64,000 nt of DNA from Burkholderiaceae bacterium (GTDB lineage Bacteria; Pseudomonadota; Gammaproteobacteria; Burkholderiales; Burkholderiaceae_C). Positions 19,491-28,199 of the stretch are shown one piece after another. The stretch spans positions 267,046-331,045 of the forward strand of contig JAEUOU010000029.1 of assembly GCA_016790575.1 (NCBI GenBank), in the 5' to 3' direction. The stretch's first letter is position 1, and each line of letters opens with the position of its first letter. Below the pieces are notes generated by a model, which saw only the letters and a program-made list of their open reading frames with translations, did no database searches and had not been told where the DNA came from. Both the position numbers and the translations under genes were made by a program.

Positions 19491-20174
19491 ATGGGGGGTC
19501 GCAGGTTGCCTCAATCGCCGTCAGAAAAATTGATCCGAAACGCTCGCGGTCCGGCAGAAGCGAGGATCAGGCGCCGATCTTCGGTGGACCGGATTGCGGC
19601 GGCTCACCTGGCTGCGATGGGCGACACGGTGGCCGATACCGTAGGTCAGGGGGCCCGGCAGCGGCTGGTCTGGCTGGGTTTGCTGGCCATGCCGCTGTTG
19701 TTTCCGATTGCTTTGCCCGGCATGGCCTCGGGGGTGGGCACTTTGTGCCTGCTGGTGGCGCTCGGACTGTGCCTGGGTCAATCGGTTCCTTTGCCCGGGT
19801 GGCTTGCCAGGCGCGAGCTGAGTGCCCGCGTCAAGGGCCTGCTGGCCAGCATGCTCCATCGCGCGGTTCGCATCATTGCCCGCCTGGGACGGCCCCGCAT
19901 GCTGGCCTTGAGCAACCAGCCGGCCCGCTTCTTCAACGGGCTGATGCTGGGCACTTCCGGGCTCGCCATGGTGGTCCCTGTCCCGATGATCACATTTGAC
20001 AACGTGTTGCCCGCCATGGCCATTGTTCTGATCGCCTGGGGCCTGCGGCTGCGCGACGGCCTGATGCTGCTGGCGGGCTACGGGGTTGCCATCGCCGCGG
20101 TGGCCTCGGTCATGCTGCTTTGGTGGGGTGGCGCCCTGGCGGCCGGCAACCTGTTGGCCTGGGCCACAAACTGA
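19491..20174 (+). CDS. Exopolysaccharide synthesis protein ExoD family
   Basis: The product is about 227 aa with four or more hydrophobic segments and the ExoD family pattern (FPIALPGMASGVGTLCLLVALG, then NGLMLGTSGLAMVVPVPMITFDN). ExoD proteins are inner-membrane proteins linked to exopolysaccharide production and alkali tolerance in rhizobia; biochemical role unknown. I chose the ATG at 19491. A TTG three codons upstream (19482) is possible. A palindrome overlapping a -35-like box lies 30 bp upstream. Confidence 0.8.
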   Translation: MGGRRLPQSPSEKLIRNARGPAEARIRRRSSVDRIAAAHLAAMGDTVADTVGQGARQRLVWLGLLAMPLLFPIALPGMASGVGTLCLLVALGLCLGQSVPLPGWLARRELSARVKGLLASMLHRAVRIIARLGRPRMLALSNQPARFFNGLMLGTSGLAMVVPVPMITFDNVLPAMAIVLIAWGLRLRDGLMLLAGYGVAIAAVASVMLLWWGGALAAGNLLAWATN

Positions 20175-20186
20175 TTGCAACCCCCC

Positions 20187-20212
20187 GCCCCGGGCTGTCA
20201 GACCGGGGCTTT
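20187..20212 (+). terminator. Rho-independent terminator after exoD-like gene
   Basis: Stem gccccgg / ccggggc (7 bp, 9-nt loop) followed by ttt. It lies 13 bp after the exoD-like stop and also separates it from the convergent yqhA-like gene. Confidence 0.55.
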
Positions 20213-20244
20213 GCCAGGGCAGGGCGCGCCAGTGCTGTGGTGCC

Positions 20245-20823
20245 CTAGTGCTCTCGGGTCATCCGCTCGGCAAAAGAGATGCCCATCGCGGACAGCACGA
20301 AGGTGAAGTGGATGACGGCCACCAGGGTCACGGTCTGAATGCTTGGCAGGCTCAGGTCGCTGCTCAGATAGGTTTTGAGCGCATGGACGCCCGAAATGGA
20401 AATGATGGCAAAAGCCAGTTTCAGTTTGAGGTTGTAGGTGTTGACATGATCCAGCCAGTCCGGCTTTTTCATCTCGGTCTTGTCAAAGTGTCCGGTGGTG
20501 ACGAACAGCGAAACTCCCGCCAGCGCCACCACCCACACCAACTGGGCCACCATCGTCATGTCCACCAATTCCAGGACCTTGATGATGAGTGCAATTTTCT
20601 CCAGGTCACCGAACAGCAAGGTTTGCATGAGCTTGTAGCTTTCGAGCAGGAACTTGCCCAGTATGCCGATGATGATCGCTACCAGCCCCACGTAGAAGAA
20701 GAGCATGGTGAACCGCATGCCATACAGCAGGGCCCCTACCTTGGCGAGAACGTTTTCCATTTTGTTGGCGTCCGGAGTCAATGAATTTGATATGTCGGTT
20801 GGTTGTAAAACGGGATGACCCAT
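20245..20823 (-). CDS. YqhA/UPF0114 family membrane protein
   Basis: The product is 192 aa from the ATG at 20823, with an alternative ATG at 20760 (MENVLAKVGALLYG) that gives the usual family length of about 171 aa. Three or four hydrophobic segments and the phrases MRFTMLFFYVGLVAIIIG and VHALKTYLSSD match the TIGR00645/YqhA family. Function is unknown in all members. Convergent with the exoD-like gene. Confidence 0.85.
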   Translation of the reverse strand: MGHPVLQPTDISNSLTPDANKMENVLAKVGALLYGMRFTMLFFYVGLVAIIIGILGKFLLESYKLMQTLLFGDLEKIALIIKVLELVDMTMVAQLVWVVALAGVSLFVTTGHFDKTEMKKPDWLDHVNTYNLKLKLAFAIISISGVHALKTYLSSDLSLPSIQTVTLVAVIHFTFVLSAMGISFAERMTREH

Positions 20824-20953
20824 CGGTCCGAGACTAACACTGGTCAGTGAACCGCCTGTTGCAAGCGGCCGCTCAGGCGGTTGGGTCGGTCAGATCGACC
20901 CCATTTCGATGGCAGCACAAATCGTGCCGGCTCCCCGCGTGCCCGCCGCCAGC

Positions 20954-21859
20954 TCACCTTTTCCGCATCCCCAGCCACACCACCGTCCCCACCACCACCA
21001 GCGCCCCGGCCACCTGCACCGGTGCAATGGACTGGCCCAGGATGGCCCAGGCCAGCAGCAGGGCGAAGACGGGCTCCACGTTCATGATGGCCGAGTTGCC
21101 CACCACGCCCAGCTTGGGCAGCACGGTGAACATGATGGTGAAGGCGGTGCCGTAGAGAAAGGTCAGCGCGCCCAGGCCCACCCAGCCCAGCGGGGCGGTG
21201 GGCAGGTGCGGGCCACCCTGTGCGGTGACGGCGGCCAGCGCCAGCAGGCCGACGATGCCCATGGTGGAGGCGGTGCGCACGCGGCCGTCCACGTCGCTGG
21301 CCTCGTGCTGGGTGATCACCAGCGCCACACCGAAGGTGGCGGCGGCCGTCAGCGCAAAGGCCACACCGGCGCCAATGCGGCCCCATTGCCCGGCCGCGCC
21401 CAGGCCCGAGGCGGCGCCGAACACGTCCAGCGCCAGCGCCAGGCCCGCCAGCATCACCGGCATGGCCAGCAGCACCGCGCGCTCGGGGCGGTGGCGGTAG
21501 AACAGCCGGGCCCACAGCGCGGTCCACAGCGGGTAGGTGTTGAAGGCCAGCAGGGCCAGCGCCACCGGCAGCCGCGCCACGGCCGAGTACAGGCACAGGC
21601 TCTGCACACCGATCAGCAGCCCGATGGCGGGCAAGGCTTTCTTGTGCCGTGCCGTCAGGCGGATGGGCACGCGGTGCCACGCCACGATGGAGGCCACCAC
21701 CAGCGCGGTGATGGCGCTGCGGAAGGTCACCGCCGTGGCCACGTCCACCCCGTGGTTGAAGGCCAGGCGCGCGGCCACGTGGTTGGCGCCCATCATCAGC
21801 GCGATGAGCAGCAGCGTGGCGAAGGCGGTGGCGGAGAGGGGGCGGGTGGGTGGGGTCAT
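20954..21859 (-). CDS. EamA/DMT-superfamily transporter
   Basis: This 301-aa protein has about ten hydrophobic helices in two EamA repeats (about 15-145 and 160-295). The repeat ends carry the typical glycine/proline turns (LAWAILGQSIAPVQVAGALVV). Members of this group export amino acids or other small metabolites; substrate unknown. It lies 22 bp after the PIN-domain toxin gene on the same strand. Confidence 0.85.
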   Translation of the reverse strand: MTPPTRPLSATAFATLLLIALMMGANHVAARLAFNHGVDVATAVTFRSAITALVVASIVAWHRVPIRLTARHKKALPAIGLLIGVQSLCLYSAVARLPVALALLAFNTYPLWTALWARLFYRHRPERAVLLAMPVMLAGLALALDVFGAASGLGAAGQWGRIGAGVAFALTAAATFGVALVITQHEASDVDGRVRTASTMGIVGLLALAAVTAQGGPHLPTAPLGWVGLGALTFLYGTAFTIMFTVLPKLGVVGNSAIMNVEPVFALLLAWAILGQSIAPVQVAGALVVVGTVVWLGMRKR

Positions 21860-21881
21860 GCGGGCGGGCCGGGTGTGGGAA

Positions 21882-22316
21882 TCAGGCCAGGCCCGAGAGA
21901 TGGGTTTGCGCGGCGGCGGCCAGGCGCTCGTCGAAGGTGGCCAGCGGGCACATCAGGTCGGCCGCGAGCCAGAGGTAGGCGGCGTCATAGGCGGAGAGCT
22001 GGTAGCGCTGGGCGAGGTCGGTGGTGGCCAGTGGGTCGATGGGGTGCAGTTCGATCACCATGCCTGCGGCTTCGGCCAGGCCGGACAAGGCGTGGGTTTC
22101 GCCGCGGCGGTGTTTCTTCAGTGCGACATTGGCGATTTCGCAATGCAACAGGTGGGGCGCATGCAAGGCGCGGCCGTGGATGTGGCCTTTTGCCGTTTCG
22201 AACCATTCCTCGCGGAACACCAACCCGGCGATCATGCTGCAGTCCACCACCAGCGGTGGGCGCTCCAGATAGATGGCTGGCGGCTCGGCGATGTGAAAGA
22301 CCGGCGCCGGGTTCAT
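21882..22316 (-). CDS. PIN-domain toxin of a FitAB/VapBC-type module
   Basis: The product is 144 aa, a PIN-fold RNase. The acidic metal-binding residues are D25 (PPLVVDCSM), E60 (HCEIANVALKK), D111 (SAYDAAYLWLA) and D129 (TFDERL), the full quartet expected of an active toxin. A roughly 20-residue N-terminal extension precedes the usual start. It overlaps the antitoxin gene by 4 bp, the standard order antitoxin then toxin. Likely cleaves tRNA or mRNA when the antitoxin is degraded. Confidence 0.86.
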   Translation of the reverse strand: MNPAPVFHIAEPPAIYLERPPLVVDCSMIAGLVFREEWFETAKGHIHGRALHAPHLLHCEIANVALKKHRRGETHALSGLAEAAGMVIELHPIDPLATTDLAQRYQLSAYDAAYLWLAADLMCPLATFDERLAAAAQTHLSGLA

Positions 22317-22648
22317 CGACTGTCCCGGTCTTCGCGGATGAGGTCGATGCTGGAGACCTGGTCGCGGATCGGCTCGGGGTACTTGGCCTTCAGCTCCGCC
22401 ACCACCTGCTCCACCGTTTTCCAGCCCTGCCGCACGATGGGCCAGCCCCGTTTGTCGTACCCGACGATGCGTGGCGCGCCAGGGTTGGCGGGATCAACAG
22501 GCGAAGTGGGCACTTCCGTTTCCTGCTTCACCGCCTGTTCGACCAGGGCCATCAGCTCGCCCTGCAGCGAGCGGTGGTGGCGCGCGGCGCGCTGGCGCAG
22601 CGCCTCGGCCCAGGCTTCGGGCACATCTTTGATGGAGAGGTTGGGCAT
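22313..22648 (-). CDS. Ribbon-helix-helix antitoxin (FitA-like)
   Basis: The product is 111 aa. An N-terminal RHH DNA-binding segment, MPNLSIKDVPEAWAEALRQR, is followed by helix 2 (HHRSLQGELMALVEQA), the FitA/Arc pattern. The C-terminal half is the toxin-binding tail. The start at ATG 22648 was chosen because it gives the conserved N-terminus. An inverted repeat begins 3 bp upstream, so the protein probably represses its own promoter. Confidence 0.85.
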   Translation of the reverse strand: MPNLSIKDVPEAWAEALRQRAARHHRSLQGELMALVEQAVKQETEVPTSPVDPANPGAPRIVGYDKRGWPIVRQGWKTVEQVVAELKAKYPEPIRDQVSSIDLIREDRDSR

Positions 22649-22651
22649 GAA

Positions 22652-22689
22652 ATGGCTCCAAAATGAATCTGTGGAGCCATTATGGAGCC
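22652..22689. promoter_or_regulatory. Operator of the FitAB-like module
   Basis: Perfect inverted repeat atggctcca … tggagccat (22652-22660 and 22672-22680), followed at once by a third partial copy, atggagcc (22682-22689). It lies just upstream of the antitoxin start, where autoregulatory operators of RHH antitoxins are expected. Confidence 0.65.
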
Positions 22690-22732
22690 GATCTGCAGGC
22701 TGATCAAGCGCGCTGCGGTCGCGCACCCGGGC

Positions 22733-23713
22733 TCAATACAACCCGTGCACCTGCGCATGCACCCGCGCCAGGCCCAGCAGCGCGTCGGTGAAGGGGGTGG
22801 GCACGCCCGTCTTCTGGCCCAGCTCGCGCACCACGGTGACCAATGCGTCCAGCTCCACCGGCTTGCCGGCTTCCACGTCCTGCAGCATCGAGGTCTTGAA
22901 GGCGCCGAGCTTGCGCGTGACGGCGTGGCGGTCTTCGGGCTGCTGGTCGATGGGGATGCCGATGCGCGCGCCGATCTCCTTGGCCTCCAGCATCACGGCG
23001 CTGACGAACCCGCGCACCAGGTCGTCGTTCAGGATGCGGTCGGTGGTGGCGCCGGTGAAGGCGCTGATGGGGTTGACGGTCATGTTGCCCCAGAGCTTGA
23101 ACCAGATGTCTTTCTGGATCTGCGGTGACACGGTGGCGGAGAAGCCGGCGCGCTGCAGCAACGCGGCCAGCGCCAACACGCGCGGCGTTTCCTGGCCCGA
23201 GGGCTCGCCCACGATCAGCCCGTTGCCGAAGTGGTGGCGGATCACGCCCGGCGCCTGCACCGAGCAGCTGGCGTGCACCACGCAGCCGATCACCTGGCGT
23301 GCCGGAATGGCCCGGCCGATGGCGCCGGTGGGGTCCACCGCCTGCAGCGTCGTGCCGGCCAGCGGGCCGCCAAAGCCTTCAAAAAACCACCAGGGCACGC
23401 CGTTCATGGCCGTCAGCACGATGGTGTCGGGCCCGATCAGCGGGGCGATGTGGCGGGCGACGTCGGCCAGCGCCGGCGCCTTGACGGCGACGATGACCAG
23501 GTCCTGCGGGCCCAGCGCGGCCGGCTCGGCCACCGCGGTCACGGGTTGGGCCCTGCGGCCATCGGCTTCCACCAGTTGCAGTCCGTCCCGCTGCAGCGCG
23601 TCCAGTGTGGCGGTGCGCGCCACCACGCCCACGGTGCAGCCGACGCCCGCCAGCCTGGCCCCCAGCCAGCCTCCGATGGCGCCGGCGCCGTAAATCGCGA
23701 CTTTTTGGATCAT
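22733..23713 (-). CDS. 2-Dehydropantoate 2-reductase-family protein
   Basis: This 326-aa protein is of the ApbA/PanE family. The NADP-binding motif is GAGAIGG at 9-15. The family also shows NPISAFTGATTDRIL and the C-terminal PVELDALVTVVRELGQKTG VPTP region. True PanE makes pantoate for CoA, but this family has many members acting on other 2-keto acids. Its position at the end of the hpa/aldolase operon suggests reduction of a catabolic keto acid. The start codon (ATG, complement of 23711-23713) lies at the edge of repeat copy D. Confidence 0.8.
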   Translation of the reverse strand: MIQKVAIYGAGAIGGWLGARLAGVGCTVGVVARTATLDALQRDGLQLVEADGRRAQPVTAVAEPAALGPQDLVIVAVKAPALADVARHIAPLIGPDTIVLTAMNGVPWWFFEGFGGPLAGTTLQAVDPTGAIGRAIPARQVIGCVVHASCSVQAPGVIRHHFGNGLIVGEPSGQETPRVLALAALLQRAGFSATVSPQIQKDIWFKLWGNMTVNPISAFTGATTDRILNDDLVRGFVSAVMLEAKEIGARIGIPIDQQPEDRHAVTRKLGAFKTSMLQDVEAGKPVELDALVTVVRELGQKTGVPTPFTDALLGLARVHAQVHGLY

Positions 23714-23763
23714 TTTTGGCCTTTACCCAGCGTCAGAAGGTGATGGTTTGCTCTATTTTTTGT
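23712..23763 (-). repeat. Dispersed repeat, copy D
   Basis: On the minus strand: tacaaaaaatagagcaaacc, atcacct, tgacgctgggtaaaggcc. It spans the whole gap between the class II aldolase and the reductase, supplying the aldolase stop (TAG) and reaching the reductase start codon. Confidence 0.82.
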
Positions 23764-24553
23764 AGCTGTCGTCCAGCCGGTCGACCTGCCGCACCAGCGC
23801 GTCGAACACGTCGCGGCCGGCGCCGTGGGCGGGGTTGAACTGCAGCGCGTCGTGGGTGCACTTGGCGGCGATGGCCTCGGGCACCGGGATGGCGGCGCCC
23901 ATGCTCAGCGTGGCCAGCTGGATCTCGCAGGCGCGCTGCAGCGTCCACAGGATGGCAAAGGCCTGCTCCAGCGTCTGGCCCCAGCTCAGCAGGCCGTGGT
24001 TGCGCAGGATGATGGCCTGCTTGTTGCCCATGCTGGCCAGCACACGCGGGCCTTCCTCGGCGTGGATGGTGATGCCCTCGAACGGGTGGTAGGCCACCAT
24101 GTCGTGCAGCTGGGCGCTGTAGAAGTTGCTCTGGCTCAGGCCGCCTTGCAGCGAGGCCACAGCCACGCCGGCGGTGGTGTGGGTGTGCATGACGCAATGC
24201 GCGCCGTCGATGCCGCCGTGGATGGTGCTGTGCAGCGTGTAACCGGCCGGGTTGATGGGCCAGGGCGAGCCGTCCAGCACGTCGCCGGCCAGGTTGATCT
24301 TGACCAGGTTGCTGGCGGTGACCTCGGTGTAGTGCAGGCCGAAGGGGTTGATCAGGAACTGTTTTTCCGCGCCGCTCACGCTGTCGGGCAGGCGCAGCGT
24401 GATGTGGTTGTAGATCATTTCCGTCCAGCCCAGCATGGCAAAGACGCGATAGGCGGCGGCCAGGCGCACGCGCGCGGCCCACTCGTCGGGGTGCATGCCG
24501 GCGGGGGCGGGTGCGGCGGGGCTGGAGAGGCTTGAGGGACTGAGGGCATTCAT
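23753..24553 (-). CDS. Class II aldolase/adducin-family protein
   Basis: The product is 266 aa with a zinc-dependent class II aldolase fold. The zinc histidines are H123 and H125 (CVMHTHTTAG) and H186 (LRNHGLLSWG). A flexible Ser/Pro/Ala-rich N-terminus precedes the domain; the start at ATG 24553 was chosen over longer open frame. The family splits sugar-phosphate or hydroxy-keto acids. Lying between hpaI and the ketopantoate-reductase-like gene, it may handle a product of the aromatic ring-cleavage pathway. Its stop codon lies within repeat copy D. Confidence 0.82.
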   Translation of the reverse strand: MNALSPSSLSSPAAPAPAGMHPDEWAARVRLAAAYRVFAMLGWTEMIYNHITLRLPDSVSGAEKQFLINPFGLHYTEVTASNLVKINLAGDVLDGSPWPINPAGYTLHSTIHGGIDGAHCVMHTHTTAGVAVASLQGGLSQSNFYSAQLHDMVAYHPFEGITIHAEEGPRVLASMGNKQAIILRNHGLLSWGQTLEQAFAILWTLQRACEIQLATLSMGAAIPVPEAIAAKCTHDALQFNPAHGAGRDVFDALVRQVDRLDDSYKK

Positions 24554-24573
24554 GGCGTGCTCCGGGCAGGTCT

Positions 24574-25404
24574 TCAGTAGCTGTTGGCGCCGGCCGGGGC
24601 CGGCGGGGTGCGGTAGGTGGCCAGCAGCTGGCTGGCGCCCGCGGCCAGCAGCAGGGTGTCGGCGCCCACGGCGACGAAGCGCGCGCCGGCGGCCAGCCAT
24701 TTGCGCGCCTGCGCCTCGCTGGTGGCCAGAATGCCGGCCGCCTTGCCGGCTTTGAGGATGCGGGCAATGCCGTCTTCGATGACGGCCTGCACCTCCGGAT
24801 GTGCGGCGTTGCCCGGGTGGCCCATCGAGGCGCTCAGGTCCGCCGGGCCGATGAATACCCCGTCCACCCCGGGCGTGGCGGCGATGGCGTCCAGGTTCTG
24901 CATGGCCAGCTCGGTTTCGGCCTGCACCAGCACACAGACCTGGTCGTTGGCCTCGTGCACGTAGCGCGGGTGCGCCTGCCAGCGCGAGGCGCGCGCCAGC
25001 GCGCTGCCCATGCCGCGGATGCCGTCGGGCGCGTAGCGGCTGGCCGCCACCACCAGCGCCGCCTGCTCGGGGGTGTCGATCATCGGCACCAGCAGGGTCT
25101 GGGCGCCGATGTCCAGGTACTGCTTGATCAGCGCCACACCCACGTCGCCGGTGCCCACCGGCACGCGCACGATGGGGTGGGAGCGCCGGTCGCCGAAGGC
25201 CTGCTGCGCGCTGGCCACGGCCTGCAGCTGCGTCAGCGTGGAGCGCACGTCATTGGGCGCGTGCTCGCCGTCCAGCAGCAGCCAGTCGTAGCCGATGCCG
25301 GCCACCAGTTCGGTGCTGTAGGGGCTGGCCAGCGCCACCCACAGACCGAGCTGGGTCTGGCCGGCGGCCAGGGCGTGTTTGAAGGTGTTGACGGGGGTGT
25401 GCAT
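24574..25404 (-). CDS. hpaI: 4-Hydroxy-2-oxoheptanedioate aldolase (HpaI/HpcH)
   Basis: This 276-aa metal-dependent class II aldolase cleaves 4-hydroxy-2-oxoheptane-1,7-dioate to pyruvate and succinic semialdehyde, the last step of the homoprotocatechuate pathway. The catalytic histidine lies in [11 protein letters not shown] (H48), with PMIDTPEQA and the signature [16 protein letters not shown] downstream. The ATG at 25404 gives the family start. It follows hpaH by 15 bp. Confidence 0.94.
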   Translation of the reverse strand: MHTPVNTFKHALAAGQTQLGLWVALASPYSTELVAGIGYDWLLLDGEHAPNDVRSTLTQLQAVASAQQAFGDRRSHPIVRVPVGTGDVGVALIKQYLDIGAQTLLVPMIDTPEQAALVVAASRYAPDGIRGMGSALARASRWQAHPRYVHEANDQVCVLVQAETELAMQNLDAIAATPGVDGVFIGPADLSASMGHPGNAAHPEVQAVIEDGIARILKAGKAAGILATSEAQARKWLAAGARFVAVGADTLLLAAGASQLLATYRTPPAPAGANSY

Positions 25405-25419
25405 GAGCGTCCTTTGCAA

Positions 25420-26235
25420 TCAGACAAAACTGAACAACAGCCGGCCGAGCGGCCCGTAGTCGGCGTCAAAGGTGTCGCCGGCCTGCGCCGGCACCGGCCG
25501 CGTGAATGAACCCGCCAGCACGATCTGCCCGGCCAGCAGCGACTCGCCCCAGGGCGCGAGCTTGTTGGCCAGCCAGGCAATGCCGATGGCCGGGTGGCCC
25601 TGCACCCCGGCAGCGAGGCCCGTTTCTTCCACCACGCCGTTCTGGCGCAGGATGGCGCCGCACCAGGGCAGGTCGGTGGTGTGCGGATCGGCCTTCACCC
25701 CACCGACGACGATGCCGGCATTGGCCGCGTTGTCGCTGATGGTGTCGTACACCTTGCGCATCACCTTGCTGTGGCGGTCGAACTGCTCGATGCGCGCGTC
25801 GATGATCTCGATGGCCGGCGTCACGTGGTCGGTGGCGGCCAGCACCTGCTCCACCGTCACGTCCGGGCCCTTCAAAGGCGCCTTGAGCACGAAGGCCAGC
25901 TCCACCTCCACCCGCGGCGCGATGAACCGCGTGGCGGGGATGTCCAGCACCTGGCCGGGTGTGCAGGTGTAGAGCATGTCGTCCAGCAGCGTGCCGTAGT
26001 CGGGCTCGGTGATCTGGCTGGCCTGCTGCATGGCGCGCGAGGTCAGGCCGATCTTGTGGCCGATCACGGTGCGGCCGTCGGCGCGCTTGAGGTCCATCCA
26101 GGCGCGGCTGATGCGGTAGCCGTCTTCGATGGTCATGCCGGGGTAGCGTTTCGAGAAATGCTCCACCTGAGCGCGGGATTGTTCAGACTGGTGCAGCTCG
26201 GCAGCGAGCTGGCGGATCAGGGTGTCGTCAAACAT
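25420..26235 (-). CDS. hpaH: 2-Oxo-hept-4-ene-1,7-dioate hydratase (HpaH)
   Basis: The product is 271 aa, a hydratase of the FAH/MhpD fold that adds water to the ring-cleavage dienol product before HpaI. Key stretches are [43 protein letters not shown] (metal-ligand glutamates) and [14 protein letters not shown]. The start at ATG 26235 was preferred to a longer frame. The gene is separated from hpaF by a 144-bp interval that holds a second repeat type. Confidence 0.93.
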   Translation of the reverse strand: MFDDTLIRQLAAELHQSEQSRAQVEHFSKRYPGMTIEDGYRISRAWMDLKRADGRTVIGHKIGLTSRAMQQASQITEPDYGTLLDDMLYTCTPGQVLDIPATRFIAPRVEVELAFVLKAPLKGPDVTVEQVLAATDHVTPAIEIIDARIEQFDRHSKVMRKVYDTISDNAANAGIVVGGVKADPHTTDLPWCGAILRQNGVVEETGLAAGVQGHPAIGIAWLANKLAPWGESLLAGQIVLAGSFTRPVPAQAGDTFDADYGPLGRLLFSFV

Positions 26236-26289
26236 AAGCAAATTTCTCGCGGTTGTGTGGCGCGCGTTGCTGTGATGGGCTGCCGGCCC

Positions 26290-26375
26290 AGGCCAGGGCC
26301 ATCGCGGAGCCGGCTTTGCCGGGCCGCTGATGGCGCCCCCTTGAGGGGAAGGCACCCCAGGCGCTTCGGGGGTGT
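26290..26375 (-). repeat. Second repeat type, in the hpaF-hpaH gap
   Basis: Inverted, G/C-run-rich element with ccccctcaaggggg-like and ggcccggcaaagccggctcc blocks on the minus strand. It resembles a small intergenic element I associate with Comamonadaceae genomes. It fills most of the 144-bp gap between hpaF and hpaH. Identification is from memory of the pattern plus partial likeness to 30787-30860, not an alignment. Confidence 0.45.
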
Positions 26376-26379
26376 TTCC

Positions 26380-26808
26380 TCATTTCTTGAAGAGCGGATG
26401 CAGGTTGCTGTGTTTGGCGTCGAAGACTTCATGGCCTTCGTCGATCTGCAGCGTCACGCCGATGTGGCGGGCGTGGAACACCGGCTGGAAGTGCGCCTTG
26501 GTGGCCATCAGCAGCGCGTCGCCCACGCGCTTGTGTGTGGCGGGGCTGCGGCCCTGGGCCATGCGCAGGTTGAGGTACACGAAGGCATAGTCGCCGGTGC
26601 CGCCGGCCGCACGGCCCGCGGCGCCGCCGTCCGACACGGCGTAGTGCGGCGCGGGATAGGCCAGCACGCGGGTGCCGCCGGGCGGGAACACCGGCTGGCC
26701 GACGTCGTCGTGTGCCGCGAGCATGGTGTCGGCCAGGCTGCGGCACAGCGCCGTCATGTCCGTCTCGGTGTCGAGGTTGGCGGTGTAGAGGATGACGAGG
26801 TGGGGCAT
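26380..26808 (-). CDS. hpaF: 5-Carboxymethyl-2-hydroxymuconate delta-isomerase (HpaF)
   Basis: The product is 142 aa, a tautomerase-superfamily (CHMI) enzyme. The catalytic proline is P2 (MPHLVILYTANL), exposed after removal of Met1. The fold signature continues with GDYAFVYLNLRMAQGRSPATH and ends IDEGHEVFDAKHSNLH. It isomerises the product of HpaE in homoprotocatechuate degradation. It lies 13 bp after hpaD in the same operon. Confidence 0.92.
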   Translation of the reverse strand: MPHLVILYTANLDTETDMTALCRSLADTMLAAHDDVGQPVFPPGGTRVLAYPAPHYAVSDGGAAGRAAGGTGDYAFVYLNLRMAQGRSPATHKRVGDALLMATKAHFQPVFHARHIGVTLQIDEGHEVFDAKHSNLHPLFKK

Positions 26809-26821
26809 GGCCGGATGGTGA

Positions 26822-27748
26822 TCAAAGACGGGTGGCGACAGACGTGTACCCGTCGGCGCGCGAGGCCACCGGCGGCGGCACGGCGGCGCCCGTGACGGGC
26901 AGCACCGGGAACAGCGCGTTCATCTGGCCGGTGCCGCTGGCGCCGAAGTACGGGGTGATGATCTCGGCCGCGCCGGTGTATTCGCTCCAGCCCAGCACGC
27001 CCAGCATCATGGCGGTGTCGTGCATGAAGCCTTCGCCGTGGCCTTTGGCCGCGTACTCGGGCAGCATGTCGCAGAAGTCCTTCCACTCGCCGGCTTTCCA
27101 CATGCGGATCACCTCCTGGTCCAGATGCTCCAGGAAAGGGCTCCAGATCCTGAAGGCGAACTCGGGCGCCAGGCCGTTCTGGGCAAACCGGTGACTCAGG
27201 GAGCCGCTGGCCAGAAAGGCCACGGTGCCGTCGTAGTGGTCTTCCACCGCCCGGCGCATTGCCCAGCCCAGGCGCGCGCTGTCGTTCAGGTAGTGCGAGG
27301 TGCACAGCGCCGAGACCGACACCGCCTTGAAGTGCTGGTCTTCGTTCATGTAGCGCATGGGCACCAGCGTGCCGTATTCCGGCTGCAGGGTCGTGGCGTG
27401 GTGCGCCAGCGTTTCCACGCCGTGTTCGTTGGCCACCTTGGCCAGCAGCTGGCCCAGCGCCGGGTTGCCCGGGATGGCGTAGGGCATGTTGCTGATGAAG
27501 TGCGGCAGCTCGTTGCTGGTGTAGGTGCCCTGCCAGTGCGGCGCGCAATTCAGGTGGTAGGTGGCGTTGACCAGCCAGTGGGTGTCGAACACCACGATGG
27601 TGTCCACGCCCGCTTCGCGGCAGCGGCGCGCGATGGCCCGGTGGCCTTCAATGGCGTCCTGGCGCGTGCCTTTGCGCGGGCCGTCCAGCTCGCTGAGGTA
27701 CATGGACGGGACGTGGGTGATCTTGCCGACGAGGGCGACGGTTCCCAT
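26822..27748 (-). CDS. hpaD: 3,4-Dihydroxyphenylacetate 2,3-dioxygenase (HpaD)
   Basis: The product is 308 aa, an extradiol ring-cleavage enzyme of the LigB superfamily. It opens MGTVALVGKITHVPSMYLSE with the iron-ligand histidine in KITHVPS, followed by DTHWLVNATYHLNCAP and the later FLASGSLSHRFAQNGLAPE. It opens homoprotocatechuate to 5-carboxymethyl-2-hydroxymuconate semialdehyde, the substrate of HpaE. The toxin-antitoxin module upstream separates it from hpaE. Confidence 0.93.
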   Translation of the reverse strand: MGTVALVGKITHVPSMYLSELDGPRKGTRQDAIEGHRAIARRCREAGVDTIVVFDTHWLVNATYHLNCAPHWQGTYTSNELPHFISNMPYAIPGNPALGQLLAKVANEHGVETLAHHATTLQPEYGTLVPMRYMNEDQHFKAVSVSALCTSHYLNDSARLGWAMRRAVEDHYDGTVAFLASGSLSHRFAQNGLAPEFAFRIWSPFLEHLDQEVIRMWKAGEWKDFCDMLPEYAAKGHGEGFMHDTAMMLGVLGWSEYTGAAEIITPYFGASGTGQMNALFPVLPVTGAAVPPPVASRADGYTSVATRL

Positions 27749-27800
27749 GGTCAGGCTCCTGGGGTGGTGGTGGAATGGGCTGTCGGCATTCGGCGTGCTG

Positions 27801-28199
27801 TCAGGGACAGATCAGGTCGATGTCGGGGAAATAGGTCCGGTAGCGTCCGGCGTCGCGGGTGAGCAGCGCCCAGCCCATCGACACCGCATGGGCGCCAATG
27901 AAGAAGTCGGGGAGCACGCCGGTCCGCGTGCCGCCGCGCTGGCGATAGGTGCGAAAGGCATGTGCCGCCATTCGGGCGGCGTCCCGATCCAGGTCGAGCA
28001 CCTGAACGCCCAGTCGGTCCAGCAGGGTGTCGATGTGCGGGCCGGCGGTGTCATGGGTATGCAGTTCGGCGTAGACCACGTAGTTGGTCAGCACGGTGGA
28101 GCGGGCGCGCGCCTTTCCCAGTTCGCGCAGGGACCAATCCAGCCAGACCGGATCCTGGTGGATCACGTCGACAAACACATTGGTATCCACCAGGGTCAT
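27801..28199 (-). CDS. vapC: VapC-type PIN-domain toxin inside the hpa operon
   Basis: The product is 132 aa. The PIN active-site acids are D5 (LVDTNVFVD), E45 (VVYAELHTH), D98 (LPDFFIGAHA) and D116 (LLTRDAGRY), all present, so an active RNase is expected. It overlaps the antitoxin gene by 4 bp. It lies between hpaE and hpaD on the same strand as the catabolic genes, 53 bp ahead of hpaD, so it can be co-transcribed with them. Confidence 0.9.
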   Translation of the reverse strand: MTLVDTNVFVDVIHQDPVWLDWSLRELGKARARSTVLTNYVVYAELHTHDTAGPHIDTLLDRLGVQVLDLDRDAARMAAHAFRTYRQRGGTRTGVLPDFFIGAHAVSMGWALLTRDAGRYRTYFPDIDLICP

